This document shows, one piece after another, positions 1-9,142 of a stretch of DNA of 64,000 nt; positions within the stretch are counted from its first letter, which is position 1, and every line of letters begins with the position of its first letter. Location of the stretch: NCBI GenBank assembly GCA_947498595.1, contig CANMKX010000001.1:62001-126000 (forward strand). Direction: 5' to 3'. Source of the DNA: an uncultured Aquimarina sp. (GTDB taxonomy: Bacteria; Bacteroidota; Bacteroidia; Flavobacteriales; Flavobacteriaceae). The notes beneath the pieces were generated by a model. It was not told where the DNA came from. It saw only the letters and a list, made by a program, of their open reading frames with translations, and did not search any database. Position numbers and translations under genes: made by a program.

Positions 1-6
1 TTAATA

Positions 7-1083
7 CTATTGTAATTCAAGAGTATATGTATAAGCTCTAGGATTGCTTAAATCTAGCGTTACTAAATATGTACCAGCTTGAGATATAGCAATATTACCT
101 TCACCAAGACCAATATTATTATCAGATGTATCATCATCTCCAAAATTCAAATCCCAAGCATCGTTTGCTCTAAATTTGATTTCATCTGCAGAAAGTGCTA
201 ATGTTACAGTCCATACTCTTGTTGTAGCATCGTATGTTAAATCTGTATCATTATCCCATCCGCCTGGTGTAGCAGAACCAATAATTCCCCAATCAGTTTG
301 AACAGCGCTATATGTTAACGTTTCAGGATCTGTATCTGCTTTTACATAATAATATCCAGCAGGAGAAGCTTCACAGTTGTTTTCTCCATCGTCAATTAAT
401 TTTCCAGTATTGGTAGTATCGTCACCCCAATCAATATTACCCCATACAAAATCACCGGCATCATTAGGACCAACAAACTTATAACCACCATCTAACCACA
501 TAAAACCTTCAAAGTCGGTTAAACCAAATGCAGAAGCTTCAAGAAAAGGAACAAAATCAACAGCATTTATATCTGGATTCCATCCTTGATGATTTCCTGG
601 TACAGCCAATCTAGGTGCTTCAGTCGAATATGTTGTAACACTAATAGTTCTTGTTTCAGAAATAGTTTCCATTTCATTATTAGAACCTAAAGATGTTTTT
701 ACTCTTAGCTCTATTAAACCTTGTTGAAAAGGAGGAATACCAGCTGTTACAGCAAAACCATTTAATTCTTGTACAGTCCAAGTAAAGAAATTATTAGAAG
801 TAGTTCCAGTAACTTGTGGTTCTGCAAACTCAGTACCTGCTAATGCTATTTCTACAGTATAATTAACTTCTGTAGGAACATCAAATGTAGCACGATCCCA
901 TACTAAGCTTAAAGATGGATTAGTAGGAGTTTCTGGGTCGAGAACAAATGCAGTACCTTCTTCAGGTGATGTAATAGAAGTAGTTTGTTCGGGGTTTATG
1001 ATTGTAAAATTTTCATCATCAGTACAAGCATTAAAACCTAAAAGGGTAATAAATGCTATTATTAATAAGGATACCTTTTTCAT
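7..1083 (-). CDS. susE: SusE-like outer-membrane lipoprotein
   Basis: Predicted surface lipoprotein of 358 residues that would bind starch or maltodextrin beside the SusCD complex. The N-terminus is a lipoprotein signal ending at Cys20 (context GFNAC), followed by an acidic TDDE stretch typical of surface-exported Bacteroidota lipoproteins. A SusE-type beta-sandwich region follows (about residues 30-150), then C-terminal modules rich in Trp and Gly (WGNIDWGDD, WDLNFGDDD) resembling SusE/SusF starch-binding modules. It is the last gene of the susC-susD-susE run, 49 bp after susD. Assignment rests on position and sequence character; SusE and SusF cannot be separated here. Confidence 0.8.
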   Translation of the reverse strand: MKKVSLLIIAFITLLGFNACTDDENFTIINPEQTTSITSPEEGTAFVLDPETPTNPSLSLVWDRATFDVPTEVNYTVEIALAGTEFAEPQVTGTTSNNFFTWTVQELNGFAVTAGIPPFQQGLIELRVKTSLGSNNEMETISETRTISVTTYSTEAPRLAVPGNHQGWNPDINAVDFVPFLEASAFGLTDFEGFMWLDGGYKFVGPNDAGDFVWGNIDWGDDTTNTGKLIDDGENNCEASPAGYYYVKADTDPETLTYSAVQTDWGIIGSATPGGWDNDTDLTYDATTRVWTVTLALSADEIKFRANDAWDLNFGDDDTSDNNIGLGEGNIAISQAGTYLVTLDLSNPRAYTYTLELQ

Positions 1084-1132
1084 TTTTGTTTGAGTTTATT
1101 TTTTAATATAATTATCTAGTACTTAGTAAATA

Positions 1133-2746
1133 TTAATATCCAACATTTTGGCTTAAATTACCGTTTGCAGCTCTACTTGCATCAGGAATAGCGAAAACGT
1201 TTAAGTGACTAGGTGTAGAAATACCATTAGAAGAATTACCTTTTAAAGCCCAGTTATATGCACCACCAGTGAATAAACCAAAGCGAATTAAATCTTGTCT
1301 TCTATGACCTTCCCAATATAATTCTCTAGCTCTTTCGTCAATAATAAAATCTAATGTTAAATCATTAGAAGCTATTGTTATTGAATTAGCTCTTGTTCTT
1401 AAATCATTAATATATGTAAGGGCAGTTCCTAAATCTCCATTGTTACCACCTCTTAACGTTGCTTCTGCATACATTAGATATACATCACCTAATCTGAACA
1501 TAGGGAAATCTACATCAGAAAAAGTTAAATCAGAACCTTGACTTCCATCAGTTTTAACATTTGTATATTTCTCAAGAATATATCCTTCAGCAGGATTAAT
1601 AATGTCATTGATTTCCGCAGTTCTACCATCTTTAATGATAGTATTTCTTTGGTCATTGTTAAACTCGGTTCCGTCAAATTTAGTAGCAAATTGAGGAGTT
1701 AAACGAATAGCACCCCCCCAACCACCGGCAGATACACCAAGGTTTACTCCATTTTGTTCTATACTTCCAACAGCTCCATTGGTCATAACAGTTGTAGGTC
1801 CAAAATTTTGAACAAATTGACCATCAGCTACTATAGGGAAAATGATTTCATTTCTAGCTGCATTTGTATTATTATCACCTCTAAATAAATCTTTATAAGT
1901 AGGAGCAAGTGTATACCCAGCGTTAATGATTCTATTTAAATACTCGATAGAATCGTTATAACGATTTTGACCAGCACCTAAGTAAACATCAGCATTTAAA
2001 TACATTTTTGCTAAAATCATCCAAGCTACAGCTTTATCAGCACGACCATATTCATTTTGTCTAGCATCTACTAGATCCGATTCAATAGCTAATAATTCTT
2101 CTTCAAGAAAATTAAATAATTGTGTTCTATCATATTCTGGACCGGCTAAATTCCCTACAGGATCATTTTCTGTGTAAAAAGCAGCTTTACCAAATAAATC
2201 CATCATATGATAATATGCCATTGCACGTAGCAATCTAGCTTCTGCTCTATATGCAGGCATTTGATTACGAATATCTCCTGTAATACCTCTTTCATCTAAA
2301 CGAGCATCTGTAGATTGGCGTAAAAATTCATTAGATAATGCAACAGAAAACATTACTCTACTATACATTCCTCTTAATATAGAATTTGAAGAATTCCAAG
2401 TAGATGTCTGTAAATCATGTAAACTACCACCTTCATCATTTATATAAGTCCAAACGATTTCGTCTGTAGTAAATATTTGTAAATTCATGATTCCTCGTCC
2501 ATATTGACTTGTTCCAGCATCAATATCTCCAAGGTTAGAATCTGTAGGACCATTAACTCCAGTTAACGATAAATTACCATATACTCCAGCAATAGCTTGT
2601 TGGTAAGCTTCTGCATTAACAAATAAGTCTTCAGCAGTAAATTCATCATCATCTTGTGGTGATTGGTCAAGATCACTAGTACATGCAACAGATGTAAAAG
2701 CTAATAAAAGCATTATAACTACATATTGCATATAATTTTTTTTCAT
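1133..2746 (-). CDS. susD: SusD/RagB family outer-membrane lipoprotein
   Basis: Substrate-capturing lid lipoprotein of the SusCD importer, acting at the outer-membrane surface. The ATG at 2746 gives a clean lipoprotein signal (MKKNYMQYVV...SVAC, lipid-modified Cys22). A TTG and an ATG 18 and 12 bp further upstream only add an unlikely extension. Family hallmarks are visible: the early SQFxTAxDLF-like stretch, helical TPR-type segments (AEARLLRAMAYYHMMDLFG), and the C-terminal block MFRLGDVYLMYAEA...RARELYWEGHRRQDLIRFG. It is followed by susE and preceded by susC with a gap of about 20 bp, so the three are co-transcribed. Confidence 0.95.
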   Translation of the reverse strand: MKKNYMQYVVIMLLLAFTSVACTSDLDQSPQDDDEFTAEDLFVNAEAYQQAIAGVYGNLSLTGVNGPTDSNLGDIDAGTSQYGRGIMNLQIFTTDEIVWTYINDEGGSLHDLQTSTWNSSNSILRGMYSRVMFSVALSNEFLRQSTDARLDERGITGDIRNQMPAYRAEARLLRAMAYYHMMDLFGKAAFYTENDPVGNLAGPEYDRTQLFNFLEEELLAIESDLVDARQNEYGRADKAVAWMILAKMYLNADVYLGAGQNRYNDSIEYLNRIINAGYTLAPTYKDLFRGDNNTNAARNEIIFPIVADGQFVQNFGPTTVMTNGAVGSIEQNGVNLGVSAGGWGGAIRLTPQFATKFDGTEFNNDQRNTIIKDGRTAEINDIINPAEGYILEKYTNVKTDGSQGSDLTFSDVDFPMFRLGDVYLMYAEATLRGGNNGDLGTALTYINDLRTRANSITIASNDLTLDFIIDERARELYWEGHRRQDLIRFGLFTGGAYNWALKGNSSNGISTPSHLNVFAIPDASRAANGNLSQNVGY

Positions 2747-2768
2747 TATGTTTATCATAATCAATTAT

Positions 2769-5708
2769 TTAAAATTTTACATTAGCTCCTAATAAGAACG
2801 TTCTAGATCTTGGGAATATAGTATTGTCAATACCATTAACTTCTGGATCTAAACCACTATAATCTGTAATAATAAATACATTTTGAACACCAGTCCAAAG
2901 TCTAAAAGTAGATGATTCTCCTAAGAATTTATTAAATGTGTATCCAAAAGTTAGATTATCCATTTTTAAGAAAGATGCATCTTCTACATAAATGTCAGAT
3001 AAAATAACATCCCCAGTTGTGTTGAAATTTGTATCTAAAACAGAAACAGGAATATTACCTAAAGCAGAATTATCTTGTAATAAGTCATATTGAGCTAAAG
3101 ATGAATTAACATTGTTATATACATAATTACCTAAGCTAGCTCTTAAATTGAAAGAAAAATCAAAATTCTTATAGCTAAAATTAGATTGGAATCCCATAGT
3201 TACGTCAGCATCTTGGTTTCTATATATATAACGATCTTCATTGTTAATTACATTATCACCATTTAAATCTGCATATGCACCTTCGATAGGTTGCCCATTA
3301 GCATTGTATAATTGTCTGAAAACATAAAATGAATTAGGAGCAAAACCTTCACTATGCAATTGTACAGTACCTCCAGTACCTCCAGCAATTCCTCCTACAG
3401 GTATATCCTCACCATTAACTAATTCTTCAATTTCTTGATCAATTAATGTAGCATTATAATTTACGTTCCAAGAGAAGTCTTCATTTTTAATAATATCTGC
3501 ATTGATAGCAAATTCAATACCTTCAGTAACTAATGTACCAACATTTTGATCTCCACGGTTAGAGAAGTTAGCCCCATCAGGAACAGTTGCAAAAACAAAT
3601 AAATCATTAGTTTCTTTTCTAAATACATCAACAGAACCAGAAATACGATCATTTGCAAAACCATAATCAATACCTGCGTTATATGTTGTAGCTTCTTCCC
3701 ATCTAGTGTTTACATTTCTAAATGAAGGTATTACAACAGATAATGTATTATCTCCAAAAATATATTGAGAATTAATACTACCTCTTCTATATCTTTCTAT
3801 ATATGGTAATTCAACACCAATAGCTTGCTGTCCAGTAACACCATAACCTACACGTAACTTTAAATTACTTAATGTTTTAGAATCTTTTAAAAAGTTTTCA
3901 TCAGTTATATTCCAAGCAAATGCAGCAGCTGGAAAATTACCCCATCTATTATCTTCATTAAATCTAGAAGTACCATCTCTTCTTAAAGATAATGTTAGTA
4001 AATATTTATCATTTAAAGTGAAGTTTGCTCTACCAAAGAATGCAGCCAAAACTACGTTTGGAGCAGTAAAAGTATCAGCTTCAACAGCATCATCACCTCT
4101 AAGTTCACCAGTATTAAAATTAGACACTTTAAACTCTTGGTAAGAATATCCTCCAGTAGCATCAACTTTAAGATTACCAAATTCTTTTTTGTAGTTTAAA
4201 TAAGAATCAAATAATGTATTTCTTCTATAACTAGAATATTCTGTTCTAGAACCATCTAATAAGCCTCCTTGAGCATTTATAGTAGCTCCAGCAATACTAT
4301 TTCGTGATAATTCATTTGAACCACTACCTTTTGATTCATCAAATCCTACATTAACTGTAGCAGTTAATTCTGGTAAAAAAGCAGGAGAATAATCTACCTT
4401 GAAATTACCATAATAACGATCTACATCACTTACATTTCTACGTTGTAATAAAGCTGCTACAGGATTATTTGTAGGTAATGCATCTTGAATGATTCCATTA
4501 TTCGTATTAAAATATTCGAAAAATCCATCTCCTAATGGTGAATTTGGATCATATACAGGTTGTGTAGGATCGAATCTTAGAGCAGATCTTTCTACACCAT
4601 CTGCAAAGCGGTTCTTTTCAAAAGATGCATTCGCATTTAAATTAACTTTTAATCGACCATCTAAAAAAGTTGGATTAACAGCTAAAGAAGTTGATGTTCT
4701 TTGAAACCTACTTGTTCTTCTTACTCCTGGTTGATCAAGATGGCCAGCAGAAAAACGAATTGGTAAAGTTTTATTAAATAATGCACCTCTTACAGAAACA
4801 TTATTTTCTGTAGATATTGCACTACTATATATCTCATCTTGCCAATCAGTGTTTGCATTCCCTAATCTGCTAACAAGCCCTGGAGCTCTTTCAGCAACAA
4901 TTTGACGGTATTCATCAGCATCAAAAACATCAATTTTGTTAGGAACAGTATAATATCCTGATTGGAAGTTGTAATCTACTTTAAAGCTCTTACTACCTTT
5001 AATGGTTTCTATAATAATAACCCCAGCAGAAGCTCTGTTACCGTAAATAGCAGTAGCCGAAGCATCTTTAAGAACTGTAAAAGATTTAATGTTGTTAGGA
5101 TCGATTGTAGCTAAAATTGATCTAGAACCAGCCACATTATTGTTGCTTAAAGGTAAACCATCTATAACTATTAAAGGGTCATTAGATGCATTTAAAGAAC
5201 CACCACCACGAATACGTATTTGAGATCCTGCACCAGGTCCCCCAGCTGTGTTTACTGTAACTCCGGCAATACGACCACTTAATAAATTTTCAGGGGTAAC
5301 AATATTACCTTTATTAAAGTCATCTGTAGTAATTGTACTTACAGATCCAGTTAAATCTTTTTTACGAGCTGCACCATATCCAATTAAAACAACTTGTTCT
5401 AATTCAGCAGCATCTTCATCTAGAGAAGCATTTATTTTAGCTTGCCCTGTGTATTCTATTTCTTGAGTAGCGAATCCTACATAAGAAAACGTAATGATAT
5501 TTCCCTTTTTTACATTACTAATGGAGTAATTTCCATCAAAATCCGAAGTGGTACCGTTAGTAGTATTTTTTACTATAACGTTAACACCTGGGATTGGCTG
5601 ACCAGTAGAGGCGTCCGTTACAGTACCTGATACCGATGATTGAGCAAAAATGCTCATTGGTATTAGCAACCACAACAAAAACAATGCACTTTTGGTTAAT
5701 GTTTTCAT
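2769..5708 (-). CDS. susC: SusC/RagA family TonB-linked outer-membrane transporter
   Basis: TonB-dependent importer of 979 residues forming the beta-barrel of the SusCD pair; in this locus its likely substrate is a maltodextrin. A Sec signal ends near SIFAQ. It is followed by a carboxypeptidase-regulatory-like domain (VSGTVTDASTGQPIPGVNV... to YVGFATQEI, about residues 26-100), a plug with the SusC signature GYGAARKKDLTGSV, and a long barrel ending in Phe (LLGANVKF), the usual outer-membrane terminal residue. It is the first gene of the minus-strand sus run and is divergent from the LacI gene across a 226 bp regulatory gap. Confidence 0.95.
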   Translation of the reverse strand: MKTLTKSALFLLWLLIPMSIFAQSSVSGTVTDASTGQPIPGVNVIVKNTTNGTTSDFDGNYSISNVKKGNIITFSYVGFATQEIEYTGQAKINASLDEDAAELEQVVLIGYGAARKKDLTGSVSTITTDDFNKGNIVTPENLLSGRIAGVTVNTAGGPGAGSQIRIRGGGSLNASNDPLIVIDGLPLSNNNVAGSRSILATIDPNNIKSFTVLKDASATAIYGNRASAGVIIIETIKGSKSFKVDYNFQSGYYTVPNKIDVFDADEYRQIVAERAPGLVSRLGNANTDWQDEIYSSAISTENNVSVRGALFNKTLPIRFSAGHLDQPGVRRTSRFQRTSTSLAVNPTFLDGRLKVNLNANASFEKNRFADGVERSALRFDPTQPVYDPNSPLGDGFFEYFNTNNGIIQDALPTNNPVAALLQRRNVSDVDRYYGNFKVDYSPAFLPELTATVNVGFDESKGSGSNELSRNSIAGATINAQGGLLDGSRTEYSSYRRNTLFDSYLNYKKEFGNLKVDATGGYSYQEFKVSNFNTGELRGDDAVEADTFTAPNVVLAAFFGRANFTLNDKYLLTLSLRRDGTSRFNEDNRWGNFPAAAFAWNITDENFLKDSKTLSNLKLRVGYGVTGQQAIGVELPYIERYRRGSINSQYIFGDNTLSVVIPSFRNVNTRWEEATTYNAGIDYGFANDRISGSVDVFRKETNDLFVFATVPDGANFSNRGDQNVGTLVTEGIEFAINADIIKNEDFSWNVNYNATLIDQEIEELVNGEDIPVGGIAGGTGGTVQLHSEGFAPNSFYVFRQLYNANGQPIEGAYADLNGDNVINNEDRYIYRNQDADVTMGFQSNFSYKNFDFSFNLRASLGNYVYNNVNSSLAQYDLLQDNSALGNIPVSVLDTNFNTTGDVILSDIYVEDASFLKMDNLTFGYTFNKFLGESSTFRLWTGVQNVFIITDYSGLDPEVNGIDNTIFPRSRTFLLGANVKF

Positions 5709-5742
5709 ATAAAGTTTAAGTTAAATTAAATTGTTTTTCGCG

Positions 5743-5772
5743 TTATATTTTCACTTTCTGAGACTAAATGTA
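5743..5772. promoter_or_regulatory. Repeated 17-mer element, copy 1 (susC/lacI gap)
   Basis: TTATATTTTCACTTTCT at 5743-5759 is followed 5 bp later by TAAATGTA. The identical 17-mer, followed 6 bp later by TAAATGTA, recurs at 7012-7042 before the transporter gene. The element starts 35 bp upstream of the susC start codon. A shared regulator site is an inference; identity of the two copies is seen directly. Confidence 0.5.
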
Positions 5773-5818
5773 TGTAAAATCAACGTTAAATAATTATGGT
5801 TTTATGATAGAATACTTA

Positions 5819-5832
5819 CGAAAACGTTTGCG
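5819..5832. promoter_or_regulatory. LacI-family operator candidate
   Basis: CGAAAACGTTTGCG is a 14 bp palindrome with one mismatch and a central CG, the shape of LacI/GalR operators (compare GCAAACGTTTGC). It lies between susC and the LacI-type gene, about 110 bp from each start, where the adjacent regulator could control both directions. Binding by this LacI protein is inferred. Confidence 0.6.
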
Positions 5833-5934
5833 TGTTAAAAACTTTTAATTTTTAACAGTAATAATTGTCAAAATAATAAATCGGAAGCCATAATTTAGTG
5901 AAAAATCCAATTTCAGATAAATATAAGGGGAGAG

Positions 5935-6969
5935 ATGAGGCAGAAAATAACACTAAAACACATAGCAAAAGAATTAGACGTATCGGTATCTACAGTTTCT
6001 AAAGCATTGAAAGATAGTATTGAAATAAGTTTAGATACACGACAAAAGGTAAAAGCTTTTGCAAAACTCTACAATTACAAACCAAATAATATAGCATTAA
6101 GCCTAAAAAATCGGAAAACGAAAACTTTAGGTGTGATTATCCCTGAGATTGTTCATCATTTTTTTACTACAGTAATAGGAGGTGTAGAAAAGGTTGCGAA
6201 CGAAAAAGGTTACAATGTTATCATTTGTTCTTCAAATAATTCTTTTGATAAAGAAGTAATTAATATGGAAATGTTGGCAAGTGGTAGTGCAGATGGATTT
6301 ATTATGTCTGTAGCTAAAGAGACGCAGCAAAAAAAAGATTACCACCATATCCAAGAGACTATGAGTCAAGGAATGCCTGTAGTAATGTTTGATCGTATTA
6401 TAGATGAATTAGTTTGTGATAAAATAATAATAGATGATGCTAAAGGAGCGCAAACAGCAACAAATCATTTACTTTCTATAGGCTGTAAAAAAATAGCGAT
6501 ATTAACTACAGTTGACTATATAAGTGTAGGTAAACTTAGAACTAATGGATATTTAAGAGCATTAATGGCATATGATATTCCTCAAAATGATGAATATATT
6601 TTAAAGATTGAAGATGTAGATAATTGTGAAAAAGAAATCAGTGATTTTTTAAAAAATAAAGACATTGATGGTGTTTTTGCTGTAAATGAACTTTTTGCTG
6701 TAACTGCTGCAAAAGTGCTTAGTAAAGAAGGAATTAATATCCCTAATGATGTGTCTATTGTTGGGTTTACTGATGGGATTTTATCAAAGCATTTTATACC
6801 TAGTTTAACAACAGTAAGTCAACATGGAGAAGAGATGGGAGAACGTGCAGCCAAACTGTTAATAGAAAAACTTGAAAGCGAAGATACTACTACAGAAGAA
6901 TATAGGACAGTTATTATCGATACAAGCTTAGTAGAAAGAGAATCTACAAAAAAAACACGAAAAAAATAA
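5935..6969 (+). CDS. LacI/GalR family transcriptional regulator of the maltose locus
   Basis: DNA-binding regulator of 344 residues. The N-terminal LacI helix-turn-helix (TLKHIAKELDVSVSTVSKAL, about residues 6-25) is complete, followed by the hinge (YKPNNIALSLKNRKTKTLGVIIP) and a periplasmic-binding-protein-like effector domain to the C-terminus. A purine-rich AGGGGAG lies just before ATG 5935. Homologues in flavobacterial maltose loci sit between sus genes and an MFS, pgmB and GH65 run, as here. Control of both arms of the locus by this protein is an inference from position and from the operator-like palindrome upstream. Confidence 0.9.
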   Translation: MRQKITLKHIAKELDVSVSTVSKALKDSIEISLDTRQKVKAFAKLYNYKPNNIALSLKNRKTKTLGVIIPEIVHHFFTTVIGGVEKVANEKGYNVIICSSNNSFDKEVINMEMLASGSADGFIMSVAKETQQKKDYHHIQETMSQGMPVVMFDRIIDELVCDKIIIDDAKGAQTATNHLLSIGCKKIAILTTVDYISVGKLRTNGYLRALMAYDIPQNDEYILKIEDVDNCEKEISDFLKNKDIDGVFAVNELFAVTAAKVLSKEGINIPNDVSIVGFTDGILSKHFIPSLTTVSQHGEEMGERAAKLLIEKLESEDTTTEEYRTVIIDTSLVERESTKKTRKK

Positions 6970-7011
6970 AGTATGTAAAAAGATATACATATATTTGACA
7001 CTATTCAGAAC

Positions 7012-7042
7012 TTATATTTTCACTTTCTACCTAATAAATGTA
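7012..7042. promoter_or_regulatory. Repeated 17-mer element, copy 2 (before the MFS gene)
   Basis: The second copy of TTATATTTTCACTTTCT (7012-7028), with TAAATGTA at 7035-7042. It includes TATATTTT, one base from the -7 consensus TAnnTTTG, with a TTTG 15 bp upstream (6994-6997). It may therefore form part of the promoter of the transporter operon, although copy 1 lacks a TTTG at that distance. Confidence 0.45.
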
Positions 7043-7045
7043 AGT

Positions 7046-7069
7046 TTTGATAAGTTAACGCTTATCAAA
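7046..7069. promoter_or_regulatory. Inverted repeat 23 bp upstream of the MFS gene
   Basis: Perfect 9 bp arms TTTGATAAG and CTTATCAAA flank a 6 bp centre (TTAACG). The repeat sits 23 bp before ATG 7092, downstream of the candidate promoter. It could be an operator or a 5' UTR hairpin; the sequence does not decide between them. It differs from the LacI-type palindrome at 5819. Confidence 0.45.
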
Positions 7070-7091
7070 GTAATAATCAAAAGTTTACTTG

Positions 7092-8468
7092 ATGAACAAG
7101 CGTAAATTAAGCTTTCTAGAAATCTGGAACATGAGTTTCGGTTTTTTAGGAATCCAGTTTGGAATGGCCTTAACAGGTGGTTTCATGTCTCGAATTTTTC
7201 AAACACTTGGTGCGGAAATAGATGAAATACCCATATTATGGGTAGCTGCTCCGTTAACAGGATTATTGGTGCAACCAGTTATTGGTTACATGAGTGATCG
7301 TACCTGGAGTCCAAGATGGGGAAGACGTAGACCATATTTCTTAATTGGAGCTATTTTGAGTTCTATAGCCTTATTGATAATGCCGCATTCTCCAACTCTT
7401 TGGATTGCTGCAGGATTTTTATGGATATTAGATGCGTCAATTAATATCTCAATGGAACCCTTTAGAGCGTTAGTAGCTGATAAGTTACCTAATTCTCAGC
7501 GTTCTTATGGATTCGTAATTCAAACACTAATTATTGGAGTTGGTACTTGGATTGCAAGTAGTTTACCTTGGATGGTTTCTCAATTTGGAGTCAGTGATGC
7601 TGCTGAATCTGGAGTGATACCAATGTCTGTTAAAGTAGCTTTTTGCATTGGTGCTTTTGTATTCTTAGTTAGTATCTTATATACTGTTTTTACAACTAAA
7701 GAATATCCTCCTGAAGATATGGAGGAATTTGAAAGAGAAAAAGCAAAAAAGAATCGATTCATTCCTGATATTATTGAAAATATAGGAAGTATGCCAACAA
7801 TCATGAAGAAATTGGGATTAGTACAATTCTTTAGTTGGTTTGCATTTTTTACAATGTGGAGTTTAGCAAACCCTGCATTAACAGAACATGTTTTTCTTAC
7901 CCCAGCACCAGTCGAAGCAAACTTTGATATGTCAATAGTTGCTCAAAAAGAAGCTTTTGATATTGCTAATACTGCATTTCAGAAATCATCAAACCAAGTG
8001 GGGTCATATATGGGGATATATGGATTATCATCTATGGTTTTTGCATTGGTTTTAGTACTATATACTTCTAGAAGTAGAATTAATAGAAAATTTGTACATA
8101 TGTTTTCTTTGATTTCTGGAGGAATTGGATTTATATCGATGTATTTTATACCGTCTCCAGAATATCTTATTGTGTCATTTACTCTTATAGGATTTTCATG
8201 GGGTAGTATATTATCAATGCCATATGCGATGCTTTCTAGTTCTGTTGATCCTAAAAAAATGGGAGTAATTATGGGTGTATTCAATATGTTTATTGTAATA
8301 CCTCAAATTATTGCAGCCTTAGGAGGGATTAATTTTGTCTCAGGACTTCTGGGAGAAAAAGCAATTAATGCAATGATCGTTGCTGGACTCAGTTTGATTA
8401 TTGCAGGATTATGTAATTTATTGATTACAGACAAAAATGCCATTACCTATATAGAAAATAACGATTAA
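7092..8468 (+). CDS. MFS sugar transporter (maltose type, SLC45-like)
   Basis: Inner-membrane secondary transporter of 458 residues with about 12 hydrophobic segments, expected to bring maltose or short maltodextrins from the periplasm into the cytoplasm. The loop 2-3 MFS motif is clear (GYMSDR then GRRRP, residues 65-81). The central cytoplasmic loop is rich in Glu and Lys (EDMEEFEREKAKK). The ATG at 7092 is preferred to a TTG one codon earlier. The stop codon directly abuts the pgmB ATG, so the two are translationally coupled. Substrate specificity is inferred from the locus. Confidence 0.88.
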   Translation: MNKRKLSFLEIWNMSFGFLGIQFGMALTGGFMSRIFQTLGAEIDEIPILWVAAPLTGLLVQPVIGYMSDRTWSPRWGRRRPYFLIGAILSSIALLIMPHSPTLWIAAGFLWILDASINISMEPFRALVADKLPNSQRSYGFVIQTLIIGVGTWIASSLPWMVSQFGVSDAAESGVIPMSVKVAFCIGAFVFLVSILYTVFTTKEYPPEDMEEFEREKAKKNRFIPDIIENIGSMPTIMKKLGLVQFFSWFAFFTMWSLANPALTEHVFLTPAPVEANFDMSIVAQKEAFDIANTAFQKSSNQVGSYMGIYGLSSMVFALVLVLYTSRSRINRKFVHMFSLISGGIGFISMYFIPSPEYLIVSFTLIGFSWGSILSMPYAMLSSSVDPKKMGVIMGVFNMFIVIPQIIAALGGINFVSGLLGEKAINAMIVAGLSLIIAGLCNLLITDKNAITYIENND

Positions 8469-9134
8469 ATGACTAAAAAAGGATTCATCTTTGATCTAGA
8501 TGGAGTTATCGTAGATACAGCAAAATACCATTTTCTAGCATGGCAAAACCTTGCCAATTCACTAGGAATTTCATTTACTGAAGAACAAAATGAACAATTG
8601 AAAGGTGTAAGCCGAGTACGTTCATTAGAAAAAATATTAGAATGGGGTAATAAAACCATTTCTGAAGAAGAATTTACAAGATTAATGACTGATAAGAACG
8701 AAGAATATCTGAAATATATATCCAAAATGGATGATTCAGAAATTCTTCCTGATGTAGTTAGAGTCTTAGACACTATCATTAAAAAAGACCAAATGATAGC
8801 TTTAGGATCTGCAAGTAAGAATGCTAGAGTGATTTTGGATAAGGTGGCATTAAGAGATAAATTTCATGCAATTGTTGATGGTACCAATGTAACCAAGGCA
8901 AAGCCAGATCCAGAAGTATTTTTAATCGGTGCTAAAGAATTAAACATAGCACCAGAACATTGTATCGTTTTTGAAGATTCTGTAGCAGGAATTCAAGCAG
9001 CTAATGCAGCTAATATGATTAGTATTGGTATTGGTGAAGCAAAAATACTTCACGAGGCTGATTATGTATTCAAAGATTTTACAGAAATGAATGATGATTT
9101 TTTAAATAATTTATTGACAAACCAAAACGCTTAA
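8469..9134 (+). CDS. pgmB: Beta-phosphoglucomutase
   Basis: Cytoplasmic HAD-superfamily enzyme converting beta-glucose 1-phosphate, released by maltose phosphorylase, to glucose 6-phosphate. All HAD motifs are present: nucleophile and acid/base Asp9 and Asp11 (FDLDGV), Ser114 (GSASKN), Lys145 (KAKPDPEVF), and Glu169-Asp170 (FEDSVAG). The later positions match the numbering of the well-studied Lactococcus enzyme. The length of 221 residues is normal. It starts immediately after the transporter stop codon and ends 8 bp before the GH65 gene, making a transporter-mutase-phosphorylase operon. Confidence 0.95.
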   Translation: MTKKGFIFDLDGVIVDTAKYHFLAWQNLANSLGISFTEEQNEQLKGVSRVRSLEKILEWGNKTISEEEFTRLMTDKNEEYLKYISKMDDSEILPDVVRVLDTIIKKDQMIALGSASKNARVILDKVALRDKFHAIVDGTNVTKAKPDPEVFLIGAKELNIAPEHCIVFEDSVAGIQAANAANMISIGIGEAKILHEADYVFKDFTEMNDDFLNNLLTNQNA

Positions 9135-9142
9135 TAAGAGAA

